A stretch of 64,000 nucleotides of DNA from the NCBI GenBank assembly GCA_024330925.1, contig JANDJK010000001.1:1-64000 (forward strand), in the 5' to 3' direction. A program made the position numbers and the translations under genes. Source of the DNA: Nitrospira sp. Lineage in GTDB: Bacteria; Nitrospirota; Nitrospiria; Nitrospirales; Nitrospiraceae. Numbering within the stretch: position 1 is the first letter of the stretch; every line of letters begins with the position of its first letter. This document shows positions 1-12,465 of this stretch, one piece after another. Below the pieces are notes generated by a model, which did not search any database, was not told where the DNA came from, and worked only from the letters and a program-made list of their open reading frames with translations.

Positions 1-2330
1 ATGCCACAAAGGCGGGGGTTTCGATCTGCATCGACAATATGCATATCCCAAGCAAGAAAGAGGAATTTGTCGAGAAGGCGCAGCGTGAGGTCAACGAAAT
101 CGAAAAACAATATGCGGAAGGTCTCATCACCAATGGTGAACGGTACAATAAAGTGATCGATATCTGGGCACACGTGACTGAGCAAGTCGCCAACGAAATG
201 ATGAAAGAACTCGGTGCCGGCGGCGATCCGGCTCGCCCTGAATCCTTTAACCCGATTTTCATGATGGCAGATTCCGGCGCGCGCGGTAGCTCGCAGCAGA
301 TCCGACAGCTGGGTGGAATGCGTGGCTTAATGGCCAAACCGTCAGGAGAGATCATTGAAACCCCCATTACAGCGAACTTCCGCGAAGGCCTGACCGTCTT
401 GCAATATTTTATTTCCACCCATGGTGCACGAAAGGGGTTGGCTGATACAGCCTTAAAGACGGCCAACTCTGGATATCTGACGAGACGGTTGGTGGATGTT
501 GCGCAAGATGTAATCGTGAACGAGGATGACTGTGGCACGCAGGACGGAATCGTCGTCAGTGCCTTGGTCGAGGGCGGAGAGATCATTCAACCGTTGGAGG
601 AGCGCATTTTGGGTCGGCTGGCCGCGGACGATATTCGAGATCCAGTGACCGGGGAAATTATCGTTTCAAGAAATGAGGAAATTAACGAAGATCTGACGAA
701 ATCGATTGTGGAGGCCGGTGTTGATAAGGTCAAAATTCGCTCGGTCTTGACCTGTCAATCCGTTCGTGGCGTGTGCCGAGCGTGCTACGGGCGTGATTTG
801 GCCAGAGGTCGGTTGGTTGAAAAGGGAGAACCAGTAGGTGTCATTGCCGCCCAATCGATCGGTGAGCCGGGGACGCAGCTTACCATGCGGACGTTCCATA
901 TTGGAGGGACTGCCAGCAAGGTTGTTGAGCAGACCGTGCTTGAAGCCAAACATTCGGGTCGGATCCGGTACATGAGCTTCGATGCCAAAAAGAACATGGA
1001 TGTGCATAACCCTGGTATCGCTGTCCGGAATAAAGAGGGCGAATGGGTAGTGATGAATCGCAATACGAAGATTGCGATCGTGGATGACAGCGGCCGTGAG
1101 CGCGAAAAATATCCTGTTGTGTATGGAGCGAAGATCAAGATCAAAGATGGCGATCCGGTGACGGCTGGGCAGAAGCTCGTTGAATGGGATCCCTACTCGT
1201 TGACTATTCTGACGGAGGTGGGGGGGCGAGTCGCCTTCGGCGACATCATTGAAGGTGTCACCATGAAGGAAGAGTTCGACGAAGTCACCGGTTTGTCGAG
1301 AAAGGTCATCATTGAGCATGCGGGTGCGACTCTTCGGCCCCGTATTTCGATCAAGGATGAAACGGGCAAAACTGCGAAGGTCTCAAGCGGATCGGGAACG
1401 GTTGCGCGGTACCTGTTGCCGGTCGGCGCCCATATTTTTGTTGAAAAGGGTGCCATGGTGTATCCCGGCGATGTGTTGGCGAAGATTCCGCGCGAAACGA
1501 CGAAAACCAAGGACATCACAGGTGGGCTTCCTCGGGTTGTCGAGCTGTTTGAAGCGAGAAAACCCAAAGAACAGGCTGTGATTACGGAAATCGACGGCGA
1601 GGTGTCATATGGAGGATTCGTCAAGGGGCAGCGTAAAGTCATTGTGGACAACAAGATGGGAGATGTGAGGGAGTACTTCATTCCCAAAGGGAAACACGTC
1701 AATGTCCACGAAGGAGATTGGGTGCGGGCTGGTGAGCCGTTAATGGACGGTTCTGCCAACCCCCATGATATTCTTGATGTGCTTGGCCCCAACGAATTAC
1801 AAAAGTATCTGGTCGACGAAGTGCAGGATGTTTACCGGCTGCAAGGCGTTTCGATTAACGATAAGCATATAGAAATCATTGTGCGGCAGATGCTGAGGAA
1901 GGTGCGTATTGAGGATCCCGGCGACACGCAGTTTCTGCCGGGCAGTCAGGTGAGCAAACATATCTTTGAAGCCGAAAATAAGCGGGTATCGGCGTCAGGC
2001 GGCCAACCGGCCAGCGGCAAGCCAGTCCTTTTAGGGATCACTAAGGCGGCGCTGACCACGGACAGTTTCATTTCGGCGGCCTCCTTCCAAGAGACAACCC
2101 GGGTACTTACAGAAGCTGCCATCAATGGGCGAGAAGACCGATTGTTAGGGCTCAAGGAAAACGTTATTGTTGGCCGATTGATCCCGGCCGGCTCCGGGTT
2201 TGATGAATACCGCGACACCTTTGTGCTCAGTGAAAAATCAGAGCCGGTGGCTGTGAGCACGAGCCGATCGGTCGGTACGGCTTCTGCCGAAACACCAACG
2301 GCTCAGGCTGGCGACCGCTCGGTATCATAA
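1..2330 (+). CDS. rpoC: DNA-directed RNA polymerase subunit beta' (C-terminal part; 5' truncated by window)
   Basis: Frame is open from base 3 ([21 protein letters not shown]...), with RpoC motifs [21 protein letters not shown] and [16 protein letters not shown]. Confidence 0.97.
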   Translation, partial: ATKAGVSICIDNMHIPSKKEEFVEKAQREVNEIEKQYAEGLITNGERYNKVIDIWAHVTEQVANEMMKELGAGGDPARPESFNPIFMMADSGARGSSQQIRQLGGMRGLMAKPSGEIIETPITANFREGLTVLQYFISTHGARKGLADTALKTANSGYLTRRLVDVAQDVIVNEDDCGTQDGIVVSALVEGGEIIQPLEERILGRLAADDIRDPVTGEIIVSRNEEINEDLTKSIVEAGVDKVKIRSVLTCQSVRGVCRACYGRDLARGRLVEKGEPVGVIAAQSIGEPGTQLTMRTFHIGGTASKVVEQTVLEAKHSGRIRYMSFDAKKNMDVHNPGIAVRNKEGEWVVMNRNTKIAIVDDSGREREKYPVVYGAKIKIKDGDPVTAGQKLVEWDPYSLTILTEVGGRVAFGDIIEGVTMKEEFDEVTGLSRKVIIEHAGATLRPRISIKDETGKTAKVSSGSGTVARYLLPVGAHIFVEKGAMVYPGDVLAKIPRETTKTKDITGGLPRVVELFEARKPKEQAVITEIDGEVSYGGFVKGQRKVIVDNKMGDVREYFIPKGKHVNVHEGDWVRAGEPLMDGSANPHDILDVLGPNELQKYLVDEVQDVYRLQGVSINDKHIEIIVRQMLRKVRIEDPGDTQFLPGSQVSKHIFEAENKRVSASGGQPASGKPVLLGITKAALTTDSFISAASFQETTRVLTEAAINGREDRLLGLKENVIVGRLIPAGSGFDEYRDTFVLSEKSEPVAVSTSRSVGTASAETPTAQAGDRSVS

Positions 2331-2445
2331 GGATCGGCAGGAACAGGCTTGACAGCAAGGACCAAGGTCAATATAATCCCGCTTCTTTGTGCGGGGCTGA
2401 GCGACACATTTCAAAGAGCGTGAAACCGGAGGAAAGGGCAGAAGG

Positions 2446-2817
2446 ATGCCAACGATTAATCAGCTAGTGCGCAAAGGGCGAAGTCTCGTCAAGGCGAAGA
2501 CTAAAAGCCCAGCCTTGAAAGGTTGCCCTCAGAAACGAGGTGTGTGTCTGCGTGTCTACACCACAACGCCGAAGAAACCAAACTCGGCCTTGAGAAAAGT
2601 GGCGCGCGTTCGCTTAACGAACGGTATGGAAGTCACGACGTACATTCCCGGGGTAGGCCATAATCTGCAAGAGCACTCAATTGTTTTGGTTCGTGGTGGC
2701 CGTGTAAAAGATTTGCCGGGTGTCCGGTATCACCTCGTTCGTGGCACGTTGGATACGGTGGGCGTTGCGGATCGGAAGCAGAGCCGATCGAAATACGGAG
2801 CAAAGCGGCCAAAGTAG
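2446..2817 (+). CDS. rpsL: 30S ribosomal protein S12
   Basis: [11 protein letters not shown]...[17 protein letters not shown]...[10 protein letters not shown]. Confidence 0.98.
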   Translation: MPTINQLVRKGRSLVKAKTKSPALKGCPQKRGVCLRVYTTTPKKPNSALRKVARVRLTNGMEVTTYIPGVGHNLQEHSIVLVRGGRVKDLPGVRYHLVRGTLDTVGVADRKQSRSKYGAKRPK

Positions 2818-2896
2818 TTGGGAGCGGTACCTCAGAAAAAGGGTCCGTCTGAGCATAGATGCAGCTTAAGTGGTAAGGAAAGAAGAAGCGGTTTAG

Positions 2897-3388
<492 letters not shown>

Positions 3389-3515
3389 CGTCGCTCTGTG
3401 CTGCAGTTGAGCCGTGCTGCGATTCACAGGCGCGTTCGCGTGGCGCGTTGTTTGATCGTGGCAGTCCTATTGTTGGCTTGAGCTGCAGCACAGATGTTTT
3501 GTGGGGGGAACGACG

Positions 3516-5597
3516 GTGGCTCGTCACACACCACTAGAGCATACAAGAAATATCGGCATCATGGCCCACATCGATGCCGGAAAAACGACGACGACAGAGC
3601 GAATTCTCTTTTACACCGGTCTTACCCATAAATTGGGTGAAGTGCATGAAGGTGCTGCCACGATGGACTGGATGGAGCAGGAACGTGAGCGAGGCATTAC
3701 GATTACGGCGGCTGCGACGACCTGTTTCTGGAAAAATCGGCGCATCAACATCATCGACACGCCGGGCCACGTGGATTTCACCATAGAAGTTGAACGCTCC
3801 CTGCGAGTGCTTGACGGAGCTATTGCGGTGTTTGATTCGGTGCAGGGGGTTGAGCCTCAATCGGAAACTGTCTGGCGGCAGGCCGACAAGTACCGGGTAC
3901 CGCGCATCGCGTTTATGAACAAGATGGATCGGATTGGTGCTGATTTTTATAGCTCTGTGCAGTCGATGATCGATCGGCTGGGTGCCAATCCTGTGCCGAT
4001 CCAAATTCCGATCGGGCGCGAAGCTGAGTTTCGCGGATCGGTTGATCTAGTGGCGATGAAAGCGTTTCTGTATGACGATGAAACATTGGGGGCCAAGTAT
4101 GTCATAGAGGAGGTTCCCGCGGATCTGCTGGAGAAAGCGAAAGAATATCGGGAGAAGATGATTGAGGCTGTGGCCGAGTTTGACGATCAGGTGATGGAGA
4201 AATACCTCAACGGCCAGCCGCTCGGTGAAGATGAGATTCGACGGGCTATTCGAGTGGGCACGATTGCCATGAAAATCACGCCAGTACTTTGCGGGTCGGC
4301 CTTTAAAAACAAAGGCGTGCAGCAACTTTTGGACGGAGTGGTGGACTTTTTGCCGTCGCCTCTCGATATTCCTGCCGTGGTGGGAGTTGATCCGAATACT
4401 GGGGAACAGATCGAGCGAAAAGCATCGGATAGCGAGCCCTTCTCAGCGTTGGCGTTTAAGATCATGTCTGATCCGTTTGCTGGTCAATTGACCTACTTCC
4501 GTGTGTATTCCGGCACGCTCAAGACGGGCTCAACGGTCTTGAATGTGACGAAGGGGGCCAAGGAGCGCATTGGGCGGCTCCTGAAAATGCATGCCAATAA
4601 GCGAGAAGAGATTGAGACTGCCTATGCTGGCGATATCGTTGCGGCGGTCGGTTTGAAGGGGGCGACGACCGGCGATACCTTGGCAGATGAAAAACATCCT
4701 ATCCTGTTAGAAGTGATGAAGTTCCCCGAGCCTGTTATTTCGATGGCCATTGAACCGAAAACCAAGCAAGATCAGGAAAAGATGGGATTTGCCTTGCAGA
4801 AGCTTGCGCAGGAAGACCCATCGTTCCGTGTGCATACTGACGAGGAGACGGGGCAGACCATCATTGCAGGAATGGGCGAATTGCATCTGGAGATCATTGT
4901 CGACCGGTTGCTGAGGGAGTTCAAGGTGGAAGCCAATGTTGGCCAGCCTGAGGTGGCATACCGAGAGACAATTCGACGTAAGGCGGAGGCCGAAGCGAAG
5001 TACATCAAGCAAACCGGTGGCCGAGGGCAGTATGGTCATGTCGTGCTGATGGTCGAACCGTTGGAGTCTGGAAAAGGGTTTGAGTTTATCAACAAGATCG
5101 TAGGAGGAGTGATTCCCAAAGAATATATTCCGGCTGTTGAAAAGGGGATTAGGGAGCGAATGGAAAGTGGCGTCATTGCTGGTTATCCCTTGCGTGATAT
5201 TCGTGTGACGCTCGTGGATGGCTCCTATCATGAGGTCGACTCGAGTGAGATGGCGTTTAAAATTGCGGCGTCTATGGGATTGGCCGATGCGTGTAAAAAG
5301 GCTGACCCGGTCTTGCTTGAACCGATCATGAAAGTTGAGGTCTTGGTCCCCCAAGAGTTCATGGGCGATGTGATCGGGAACTTGAATGGACGGCGGGGCA
5401 AGATTCAGGGAATGAAGGCACGCGCTGGGGCTCAGGCGATCGAAGCCTCGGTGCCGCTCAAAGAGATGTTCGGATATGCGACGGATTTACGATCACGGAC
5501 GCAAGGGCGTGGGACCTATAGTATGGAATTCGATCGGTACGAGCAGGTTCCGAAGCAGATCGCGGAGGCAATTATTGCAAAGTATCGAGGTGAATAA
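3516..5597 (+). CDS. fusA: Elongation factor G
   Basis: GTG start chosen; [21 protein letters not shown], switch [12 protein letters not shown], full length. Confidence 0.97.
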   Translation: MARHTPLEHTRNIGIMAHIDAGKTTTTERILFYTGLTHKLGEVHEGAATMDWMEQERERGITITAAATTCFWKNRRINIIDTPGHVDFTIEVERSLRVLDGAIAVFDSVQGVEPQSETVWRQADKYRVPRIAFMNKMDRIGADFYSSVQSMIDRLGANPVPIQIPIGREAEFRGSVDLVAMKAFLYDDETLGAKYVIEEVPADLLEKAKEYREKMIEAVAEFDDQVMEKYLNGQPLGEDEIRRAIRVGTIAMKITPVLCGSAFKNKGVQQLLDGVVDFLPSPLDIPAVVGVDPNTGEQIERKASDSEPFSALAFKIMSDPFAGQLTYFRVYSGTLKTGSTVLNVTKGAKERIGRLLKMHANKREEIETAYAGDIVAAVGLKGATTGDTLADEKHPILLEVMKFPEPVISMAIEPKTKQDQEKMGFALQKLAQEDPSFRVHTDEETGQTIIAGMGELHLEIIVDRLLREFKVEANVGQPEVAYRETIRRKAEAEAKYIKQTGGRGQYGHVVLMVEPLESGKGFEFINKIVGGVIPKEYIPAVEKGIRERMESGVIAGYPLRDIRVTLVDGSYHEVDSSEMAFKIAASMGLADACKKADPVLLEPIMKVEVLVPQEFMGDVIGNLNGRRGKIQGMKARAGAQAIEASVPLKEMFGYATDLRSRTQGRGTYSMEFDRYEQVPKQIAEAIIAKYRGE

Positions 5598-5684
5598 ACA
5601 GTCTGGTTAGTGGTGTGTGTCAGACTGAGTAGCCAGCGTGCCATCAGTTGAGGGTGATAGTATTTCTGGACGAGGAGCGAGGAT

Positions 5685-6890
5685 ATGGCGAAGGCGAAGT
5701 TTGAGCGGAAGAAGCCGCATGTGAACATTGGGACGATTGGGCATGTGGACCATGGGAAGACGACGTTGACGGCGGCGTTGACGAAGGTGTGTGCGGATCG
5801 GGGGTTAGCGCGGTTTGTCAGTTATGATGAGGTGGCGAAGGCGAGCGAGAGTCAGGGGCGGCGGGATGCGACGAAGATTTTGACGATTGCGATCAGTCAT
5901 GTGGAGTACGAGACGGAGCAGCGGCACTATGCGCATGTGGACTGTCCGGGGCATGCGGATTATGTGAAGAACATGATTACGGGGGCGGCGCAGATGGACG
6001 GGGCGATCTTAGTGGTGTCGGCGGCGGATGGGCCGATGCCGCAGACGCGGGAGCATATTTTGTTGGCGCGGCAGGTGGGGGTGCCGTACATTGTGGTGTT
6101 TTTGAACAAGGCGGACAAGGTGGATGACAAGGAGTTATTGGAGTTAGTGGAGTTGGAGGTGCGGGAGTTACTGACGAAGTATGGATTTCCGGGGGACAAG
6201 ACGCCGATCATTCAGGGGAGTGCGTTGAAGGCGATGGAGGGGGATCCGGGGCCGTTGGGGGTGCCGAGTGTGTTGAAGTTGTTGGAGGCGGTGGACACCT
6301 ACATTCCGACGCCGCAGCGGCCGATAGACAAGCCGTTTTTGATGCCGATTGAGGATGTATTTACCATCAGTGGGCGGGGCACGGTGGTGACGGGGCGTGT
6401 GGAGCGAGGGGTGGTGAAGGTGGGGGATGAGGTAGAGATGGTGGGGTTGCGGCCGACGCAGAGCACGGTGGTGACGGGGGTGGAGATGTTCCGCAAGGTG
6501 TTGGATGAGGGGCAGGCGGGGGACAACATTGGGGTGTTGTTGCGGGGGACGAAGAAAGAGGACGTGGAGCGGGGGATGGTGTTGGCGAAGCCGAAGAGTA
6601 TTACGCCGCACACGAAGTTTAAGGCGGAGGTGTATGTATTGACGAAGGAGGAGGGGGGGCGGCACACGCCATTTTTCAATGGGTATCGGCCGCAGTTTTA
6701 TTTTCGGACGACGGATGTGACGGGGGTGGTGCAGCTCAATCCGGGGGTGGAGATGGTGATGCCGGGGGACAATGTGAGTATTACGGCGGAGTTGATCAGT
6801 CCGATTGCGATGGATCAGGGGCTGCGCTTTGCCATTCGCGAAGGGGGCAAAACCGTCGGCTCCGGCGTCGTCACCGAAATCCTGGCGTGA
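5685..6890 (+). CDS. tuf: Elongation factor Tu (divergent switch I)
   Basis: [56 protein letters not shown]; downstream of fusA. Confidence 0.97.
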   Translation: MAKAKFERKKPHVNIGTIGHVDHGKTTLTAALTKVCADRGLARFVSYDEVAKASESQGRRDATKILTIAISHVEYETEQRHYAHVDCPGHADYVKNMITGAAQMDGAILVVSAADGPMPQTREHILLARQVGVPYIVVFLNKADKVDDKELLELVELEVRELLTKYGFPGDKTPIIQGSALKAMEGDPGPLGVPSVLKLLEAVDTYIPTPQRPIDKPFLMPIEDVFTISGRGTVVTGRVERGVVKVGDEVEMVGLRPTQSTVVTGVEMFRKVLDEGQAGDNIGVLLRGTKKEDVERGMVLAKPKSITPHTKFKAEVYVLTKEEGGRHTPFFNGYRPQFYFRTTDVTGVVQLNPGVEMVMPGDNVSITAELISPIAMDQGLRFAIREGGKTVGSGVVTEILA

Positions 6891-6928
6891 AGAAAGCGAT
6901 GTCTCTCGTGTGAGCGAAGGAGCGGAAG

Positions 6929-7240
6929 GTGAAGGTTGATCAGCGAATTCGAATCAGGTTGCAAGGATTTGATTATCGGGTGTTGGATCAGTCCGTCATG
7001 GAAATTGTAGAAACGGCCAGGCGGAGCGGCGCTCGGGTGGTAGGGCCTATTCCTCTGCCTACTAAAATAGAAAAAATCACCGTTCAGCGATCGACGCATG
7101 CTGATAAAAAATCGCGCGAACAGTTCGAGATTCGAACGCATAAGCGACTAGTTGATATCATGGAGCCGACGCCGGAGACGATGGATTCGCTGCTGAAATT
7201 GAACTTAGCGGCAGGTGTGGACGTCAAGATCAAGGCATAA
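6929..7240 (+). CDS. rpsJ: 30S ribosomal protein S10
   Basis: GTG start; [17 protein letters not shown]...[36 protein letters not shown]. Confidence 0.97.
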   Translation: MKVDQRIRIRLQGFDYRVLDQSVMEIVETARRSGARVVGPIPLPTKIEKITVQRSTHADKKSREQFEIRTHKRLVDIMEPTPETMDSLLKLNLAAGVDVKIKA

Positions 7241-7277
7241 ACAGAGAGGATTAATTCTTGTTCGACGGCGGGTAGAG

Positions 7278-7898
7278 ATGACAAACGGATTGCTAGGGAA
7301 AAAATTGGGAATGACACAGGTGTTTGATGAAAGCCGTCTGACTCCTGTGACAGTGATCGAAGCCGGTCCCTGCCGGGTCGTCATGGTTAAAACGGTGGAG
7401 CGAGATGGTTACGAGGCTGTTCAACTGTCATTTGGTGAGGTGAAAGAGCGAAAGCTTTCCAAGCCAGAGCTGGGTCATCTCAAGAAACATCAGGCTCCTC
7501 CGAGCCGCATCCTTCGGGAGTTTCGAAAAGAGGGGGATGTAACGGTGGGACAGACAGTGACAGTCGATATCTTTAAAAAAGGTGATTGGGTTGATGTGAT
7601 CGGTATTTCTAAGGGGAAAGGCTATCAAGGGGTGGTTCGTCGTCACCATTATGCTGGTGGCCCAGAGTCGCATGGTTCCATGTTTCATCGGCATCCCGGA
7701 TCGATTGGTTCCAGTTCCTTCCCTTCTCGTGTGTGGAAGGGGAAAACGTTGCCAGGCCATATGGGAGCTGAGCGCGTGACCGTACAGCATCTCAAGGTGG
7801 TTGAGGCTCGACCAGCTGAGAATCTGCTCTTAGTGCGAGGGGCTGTGCCAGGTGCTTCAAACGGCATCGTGATCATCAGAAAATCCAACAAGAGTTAA
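7278..7898 (+). CDS. rplC: 50S ribosomal protein L3
   Basis: [19 protein letters not shown]; internal ATG preferred over ORF start 7215. Confidence 0.97.
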   Translation: MTNGLLGKKLGMTQVFDESRLTPVTVIEAGPCRVVMVKTVERDGYEAVQLSFGEVKERKLSKPELGHLKKHQAPPSRILREFRKEGDVTVGQTVTVDIFKKGDWVDVIGISKGKGYQGVVRRHHYAGGPESHGSMFHRHPGSIGSSSFPSRVWKGKTLPGHMGAERVTVQHLKVVEARPAENLLLVRGAVPGASNGIVIIRKSNKS

Positions 7899-7901
7899 CG
7901 T

Positions 7902-8525
7902 ATGCCAACGGTTGATATTGTCGATTTTGAGAGTACAAAGGTGGGGACGCTTGATCTTCCCGCTCAAGTGTTTGGGTGTGAGCCTCGTGTGGAGTTGGTG
8001 CACGAGGCTGTGGTGATGCAGCGTGCCTGTGAACGGCAAGGAACTGCCTCTACTCGTCGGCGTGGAGAGGTAAGCGGATCGGGCAAGAAACCGTGGAGGC
8101 AGAAACATACGGGTCGTGCCAGGGCTGGTGCAATCCGTTCGCCTCTGTGGCGTCATGGGGGAACGGTGTTCGGACCCAAGCCACGTCGTTATGCCTATTC
8201 CATGCCTAAGAGGAAGTACCGGGCTGCGTTGCAAAGCGCGTTGTCGGCCAAGGTTGCGGAGGGGCGACTAGTGGTGCTGGCAGATTCTGCCCCAGGAATG
8301 CCAAAGACGAAGTGGGTGGCTGGGGTGTTGGATCGGATGAGGAATGGGCAACATGCGCTCATTGTTGCGGGAGAAGAACGGATCGATTTTCTGCGAGCTG
8401 TGCGCAACTTGCCAGATGTAACGGTGGTGACTGCCGCCAAGCTGAACGTGTATGACATTGTGCGGGCAGGGGTGGTGGTACTTTTTCAGAGTGAGGTCGC
8501 GCATATTCAAGAGGTGTGGTCGTGA
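7902..8525 (+). CDS. rplD: 50S ribosomal protein L4
   Basis: RRRGEVSGSGKKPWRQKHTGRARAGAIRSPLWRHGGTVFGPKPR. Confidence 0.97.
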   Translation: MPTVDIVDFESTKVGTLDLPAQVFGCEPRVELVHEAVVMQRACERQGTASTRRRGEVSGSGKKPWRQKHTGRARAGAIRSPLWRHGGTVFGPKPRRYAYSMPKRKYRAALQSALSAKVAEGRLVVLADSAPGMPKTKWVAGVLDRMRNGQHALIVAGEERIDFLRAVRNLPDVTVVTAAKLNVYDIVRAGVVVLFQSEVAHIQEVWS

Positions 8526-8815
8526 AAGTCGGCGTGCATGATGTGTTAGTCCAGCCGTTGTTGACGGAAAAGCTCACCTCGCTTCGGGAGAAGACCAATA
8601 CCGTAGGTTTTATGGTTCATCCTCACGCGAATCGGATTCAAATTAAACAAGCAGTTGAGGCACTTCTCAAGGTCAAGGTTCAGAGGGTGAATGTGTTGAA
8701 TGTTCGAGGTAAGGTGAAGCGACTGGGGCGATTTTCCGGAAAACGGCCTGATTGGAAGAAGGCATTCGTGACCCTGAAAAAAAGCGAGAAACTTGAACTG
8801 TACGAAAGCGCCTGA
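8522..8815 (+). CDS. rplW: 50S ribosomal protein L23
   Basis: VLVQPLLTEKLTSLRE...FMVHPHANRIQIKQAVEALLKVKV; start (8516 or 8522) uncertain. Confidence 0.95.
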   Translation: MKVGVHDVLVQPLLTEKLTSLREKTNTVGFMVHPHANRIQIKQAVEALLKVKVQRVNVLNVRGKVKRLGRFSGKRPDWKKAFVTLKKSEKLELYESA

Positions 8816-8848
8816 TGGGGCGTTGTTGTCGAGCTTGAGAGTTAAAGT

Positions 8849-9691
8849 ATGGCATTGAAAGTATATAGACCGACCTCGCCTGGACGGCGGGGAATGACGT
8901 CGATTTCGACGGAGGAACTGACGAAGAAAAAGCCCGAAAAGTCGCTTACGCATTTTCATGTGCGAAGCGGCGGGCGCAATAATGATGGGAGAATGACCGT
9001 TCGCTTTCGAGGCGGCGGCCATAAACGCCTCTATCGAGTTATTGATTTCTGTCGGGATAAGGTCGGTGTCCCGGCGCGGGTTGAAGCAATTGAGTACGAT
9101 CCAAACCGTTCGGCCCGCATTGCATTGCTGAAATATAAAGATGGAGAGAAGCGTTACATCTTGGCTCCGCTTGGGCTCAAGCTGCATGATGAAGTGGTCT
9201 CGGGACCGGAGGCAGAGATCCGTCCCGGCAACGCACTGCCGTTAGCTAATATCCCGCTAGGAACTACAGTCCATAACATTGAGTTAAAGCCGGGAAAGGG
9301 CGGGCAGTTGATTCGGAGCGCCGGGGGGTTTGCTCAGGTGATGGGGCGTGACGGTGATTACGTGCAGGTTCGGCTTAAGTCAGGAGAGATGCGGAAGATT
9401 TTGGGGCGCTGTATGGCGACCGTGGGACAAGTGGGTAACGTGGATCACGAAAATATCTCTATTGGTAAGGCCGGGCGGAGTCGATGGATGGGGCGTCGTC
9501 CACATGTCCGCGGCGTGGTCATGAATCCCGTCGATCATCCTCATGGGGGAGGCGAAGGTAAGTCGGGGCAGGGAAATCCGCATCCGGTCTCGCCATGGGG
9601 GGTGCCGACCAAGGGGTACAAAACCCGCCACAATAAGAGGACCGATAAGTTCATTCTCTCAAGAAGAAAGTCAGGAGTCCGCAATGCCTAG
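8849..9691 (+). CDS. rplB: 50S ribosomal protein L2
   Basis: [13 protein letters not shown]...[22 protein letters not shown]...[15 protein letters not shown]. Confidence 0.98.
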   Translation: MALKVYRPTSPGRRGMTSISTEELTKKKPEKSLTHFHVRSGGRNNDGRMTVRFRGGGHKRLYRVIDFCRDKVGVPARVEAIEYDPNRSARIALLKYKDGEKRYILAPLGLKLHDEVVSGPEAEIRPGNALPLANIPLGTTVHNIELKPGKGGQLIRSAGGFAQVMGRDGDYVQVRLKSGEMRKILGRCMATVGQVGNVDHENISIGKAGRSRWMGRRPHVRGVVMNPVDHPHGGGEGKSGQGNPHPVSPWGVPTKGYKTRHNKRTDKFILSRRKSGVRNA

Positions 9692-9971
9692 GTCAGTCAG
9701 CAAGGGGGCGTTCGTTGATGTTCATTTGCTCAAGAAAGTTGAGCAAATGAACCAAACAAAAGAGCGGAAGCTGATCAAGACGTGGTCTCGGCGGTCTACC
9801 ATCGTGCCCGAGATGATTGGTCACACCTTCGCCGTCCATAACGGCAAGAAGTTTATTCCGGTCTTTGTTACCGAAAACATGGTGGGGCACAAGCTAGGAG
9901 AGTTTGCTCCAACGCGGTTCTTTAAAGGACATGGACAGGCCAAAACCGAGAAGGCGATTCCGCTGAAATAG
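9684..9971 (+). CDS. rpsS: 30S ribosomal protein S19
   Basis: [23 protein letters not shown]...[52 protein letters not shown]. Confidence 0.97.
   Translation: MPRSVSKGAFVDVHLLKKVEQMNQTKERKLIKTWSRRSTIVPEMIGHTFAVHNGKKFIPVFVTENMVGHKLGEFAPTRFFKGHGQAKTEKAIPLK
9720..9752. repeat. Perfect 14-bp inverted repeat inside rpsS
   Basis: GTTCATTTGCTCAA-gaaag-TTGAGCAAATGAAC, checked base by base. Confidence 0.9.
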
Positions 9972-10030
9972 AACGTGGTCGTCCTTATTGACGGCTAGAG
10001 AGTCGTGCAGTCAAACATTGGATAGGCAAC

Positions 10031-10387
10031 ATGAAAGAAGCACAGGCAGTTTTGCGATTTGTCCGGGTGGCCCCAAGAAAGGCCAAACCTATTATCGACA
10101 TGATTCGGGGACAGCAAGTTCCTCTGGCGTTGGCCATGTTAAAGCATACGCCACGCTATGCGGCCCGAGTAGTGGAAAAAGTGCTCCGTTCCGCTGTTGC
10201 CAACGCGGAACAAAAAGAGCTGGGGGACAGCGAATCAATGGTGGTTTCTAAGGCATTCGTCAATTGTGGACCGATCTATAAGCGAGCTCGGCCTCGGTCT
10301 ATGGGGCGTGCCAATGCCATTCACAAGCGGACCAGTCATATTACGGTAGTGGTGGCCGCCTCTCCAATGCATGGTCGGCGAACATAG
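10031..10387 (+). CDS. rplV: 50S ribosomal protein L22
   Basis: [20 protein letters not shown]...[24 protein letters not shown]. Confidence 0.97.
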   Translation: MKEAQAVLRFVRVAPRKAKPIIDMIRGQQVPLALAMLKHTPRYAARVVEKVLRSAVANAEQKELGDSESMVVSKAFVNCGPIYKRARPRSMGRANAIHKRTSHITVVVAASPMHGRRT

Positions 10388-10427
10388 GCATGTATGAAGA
10401 GATTTATGTTTTGAGGCATGTAGCATT

Positions 10428-11099
10428 ATGGGGCAGAAAACCAATCCGATAGGCTATCGTCTAGGCTACAACTATACCTGGAGTTCGCGCTGGTACGCAG
10501 ACCGCGATTACGCCAAACTGTTGCATCAAGACATCAAGATTCGGCAGATGGTGAAAACTCGTCTTTACCATGCCGGTGTCTCGAAGGTTGAAATTGAACG
10601 ATCAGGCGACCAAACCAGGGTCATTATTTATACGGCAAGACCGGGAATCATTATTGGCCGCAAGGGGGCAGAGGTCGACAAACTGAAGGCTGATTTGGAA
10701 AAGCAGTATGGCGGTCAGGTCTATATCACGGTCAAGGAAATCAAAAAACCGGAACTTGATGCTCAACTAGTGAGTGAAAACGTGGCGGCGCAATTGGAGA
10801 AGCGGGTTGCGTTCCGGCGCGCGATGAAGCGAAGCGTTCAGTCGGCGTTGCGGCTGGGTGCGCAGGGGATCAAGATCATGGTGGCTGGTCGATTGGGCGG
10901 TGCTGAAATCGCCCGAACTGAGTGGTATCGAGAGGGACGGGTGCCTCTTCATACCCTGCGAGCCGAGATCGATTACGGCTTTGCAGAAGCACGAACAACG
11001 ATGGGGCAGATTGGAGTGAAGACGTGGATTTATAAGGGGGAGTTACTTCCGCCTCAGCCGGTTAAGTCTGAATCGGCTCTCGATCGAAGACTTGCGTAA
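10428..11099 (+). CDS. rpsC: 30S ribosomal protein S3
   Basis: [13 protein letters not shown]...[20 protein letters not shown]. Confidence 0.98.
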   Translation: MGQKTNPIGYRLGYNYTWSSRWYADRDYAKLLHQDIKIRQMVKTRLYHAGVSKVEIERSGDQTRVIIYTARPGIIIGRKGAEVDKLKADLEKQYGGQVYITVKEIKKPELDAQLVSENVAAQLEKRVAFRRAMKRSVQSALRLGAQGIKIMVAGRLGGAEIARTEWYREGRVPLHTLRAEIDYGFAEARTTMGQIGVKTWIYKGELLPPQPVKSESALDRRLA

Positions 11100-11110
11100 G
11101 GAGAAAAACT

Positions 11111-11530
11111 GTGCTGGCGCCCAAGAAAGTCAAGTTTCGAAAAATGCAGAAGGGCCGCATGAAAGGCAAGGCCTATCGGGGTGGGCAGATCACGTTTGGA
11201 CAATTCGGCCTTAAGGCGCTGGAGCCAGGGTGGGTGACCAGTCGCCAAATTGAGGCGGCGCGGATCGCGATCACTCGCTATGTCAAGCGTGGAGGGCAGG
11301 TATGGACGCGTATTTTCCCCGATAAGCCGATCACCAAAAAACCAGCCGAAACGCGTATGGGCAAGGGGAAAGGAAATCCTGAGTACTGGGTGGCAGTGGT
11401 GAAGCCGGGCCGTATTTTGTACGAAATGGACGGAGTTACTCCTGCGGTTGCGCGGGAGGCGTTTCGCCTGGCGTCGTATAAATTGCCTGTGGCAACCAAA
11501 GTGGTGGTTCGAGGAGAGATAGCATCATAA
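11111..11530 (+). CDS. rplP: 50S ribosomal protein L16
   Basis: [19 protein letters not shown]...[35 protein letters not shown]. Confidence 0.98.
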   Translation: MLAPKKVKFRKMQKGRMKGKAYRGGQITFGQFGLKALEPGWVTSRQIEAARIAITRYVKRGGQVWTRIFPDKPITKKPAETRMGKGKGNPEYWVAVVKPGRILYEMDGVTPAVAREAFRLASYKLPVATKVVVRGEIAS

Positions 11531-11552
11531 AGCGACGAACAGAGGGGCGGCC

Positions 11553-11771
11553 ATGGCGCAGGATCTGAAAGACCTTCGTCAGCTCAATGAGGTTGAGTTG
11601 GCACAGAAGGAGAAGCAATTGCGGCAGGAGCTGTTTACGCTGCGATTTCAGTTTGGAACGGGTCGTCTTGAAAATCCCATGCTGATCCGAAAGACGAAAC
11701 GCAATATTGCGCGGGTGAAAACCCTGTTACGGGAATTGAGTGTGAAGGCCGGGAAGGGCGAAGGGCTGTGA
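11553..11771 (+). CDS. rpmC: 50S ribosomal protein L29
   Basis: [27 protein letters not shown]...[17 protein letters not shown]. Confidence 0.95.
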   Translation: MAQDLKDLRQLNEVELAQKEKQLRQELFTLRFQFGTGRLENPMLIRKTKRNIARVKTLLRELSVKAGKGEGL

Positions 11772-12049
11772 TTATGGGTAAGGATGTGGCGAAGAAGCGC
11801 GAGTGGATAGGGAGGGTTCTCAGCAACAAGATGGATAAAACAGTGGTGGTGGCGGTCGAGCGCTCGGTAGCGCATCCCCTTTATAAAAAGGTGTGTCGAC
11901 GAGTCACCAAGCTCAAGGCCCACGATGAACAGAATCTGTGCCAGATCGGCGACCGTGTTCGGATCAGAGAAAGTCGTCCTATTAGCAAAGAAAAGCATTG
12001 GCGTGTCGTCGAGATTTTGGGGAAATCTGAACAGGGTAGACAAGGCTGA
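11768..12049 (+). CDS. rpsQ: 30S ribosomal protein S17
   Basis: [30 protein letters not shown]...[32 protein letters not shown]. Confidence 0.96.
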   Translation: MIMGKDVAKKREWIGRVLSNKMDKTVVVAVERSVAHPLYKKVCRRVTKLKAHDEQNLCQIGDRVRIRESRPISKEKHWRVVEILGKSEQGRQG

Positions 12050-12076
12050 GCAAGAGGGAGCAAGTGGTGAAAGACC

Positions 12077-12445
12077 ATGATTCAGAATTATACTTACATG
12101 GATGTGGCAGATAATTCCGGAGCGAAGCAAGCCATGTGCTTTCATGTCTTCGGAGGTACCAAACGGCGTTATGCCTCTGTGGGCGATGTCGTGGTTGTTG
12201 CTGTGAAAGAAGCGATTCCGCAGGCGAGTGTGAAAAAGGGCGATATCAGTCGGGCGGTGATTGTCCGAACTGCAAAGGAAGTTCGTCGGGAGGACGGTTC
12301 CTATATCAGGTTTGATCGGAATGCCTGTGTCTTGATCAATAAGGAAGGCGAGCCCATTGGCACTCGCATCTTTGGTCCAGTTGCGCGTGAATTGCGGTGG
12401 AAAAAATTTATGAAAATTATTTCTCTGGCCCCTGAAGTCCTGTAG
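12077..12445 (+). CDS. rplN: 50S ribosomal protein L14
   Basis: [27 protein letters not shown]...[13 protein letters not shown]. Confidence 0.98.
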   Translation: MIQNYTYMDVADNSGAKQAMCFHVFGGTKRRYASVGDVVVVAVKEAIPQASVKKGDISRAVIVRTAKEVRREDGSYIRFDRNACVLINKEGEPIGTRIFGPVARELRWKKFMKIISLAPEVL

Positions 12446-12465
12446 GGCCATTACGTGAGGATATC

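Noticed and set aside
666-1792. Long antisense ORFs within rpoC
   Set aside because: Fully shadow a strongly coding plus-strand gene; no recognisable protein.
5599-5627. CAGTCTG...CAGACTG stem between fusA and tuf
   Set aside because: Short 7-bp stem, 15-nt loop and no U-tract; too weak to claim.
6168-6665. Antisense 165-aa His/Pro/Leu-rich ORF within tuf
   Set aside because: Composition is the direct consequence of the G-ending codon bias of tuf on the other strand; no start context or homology.
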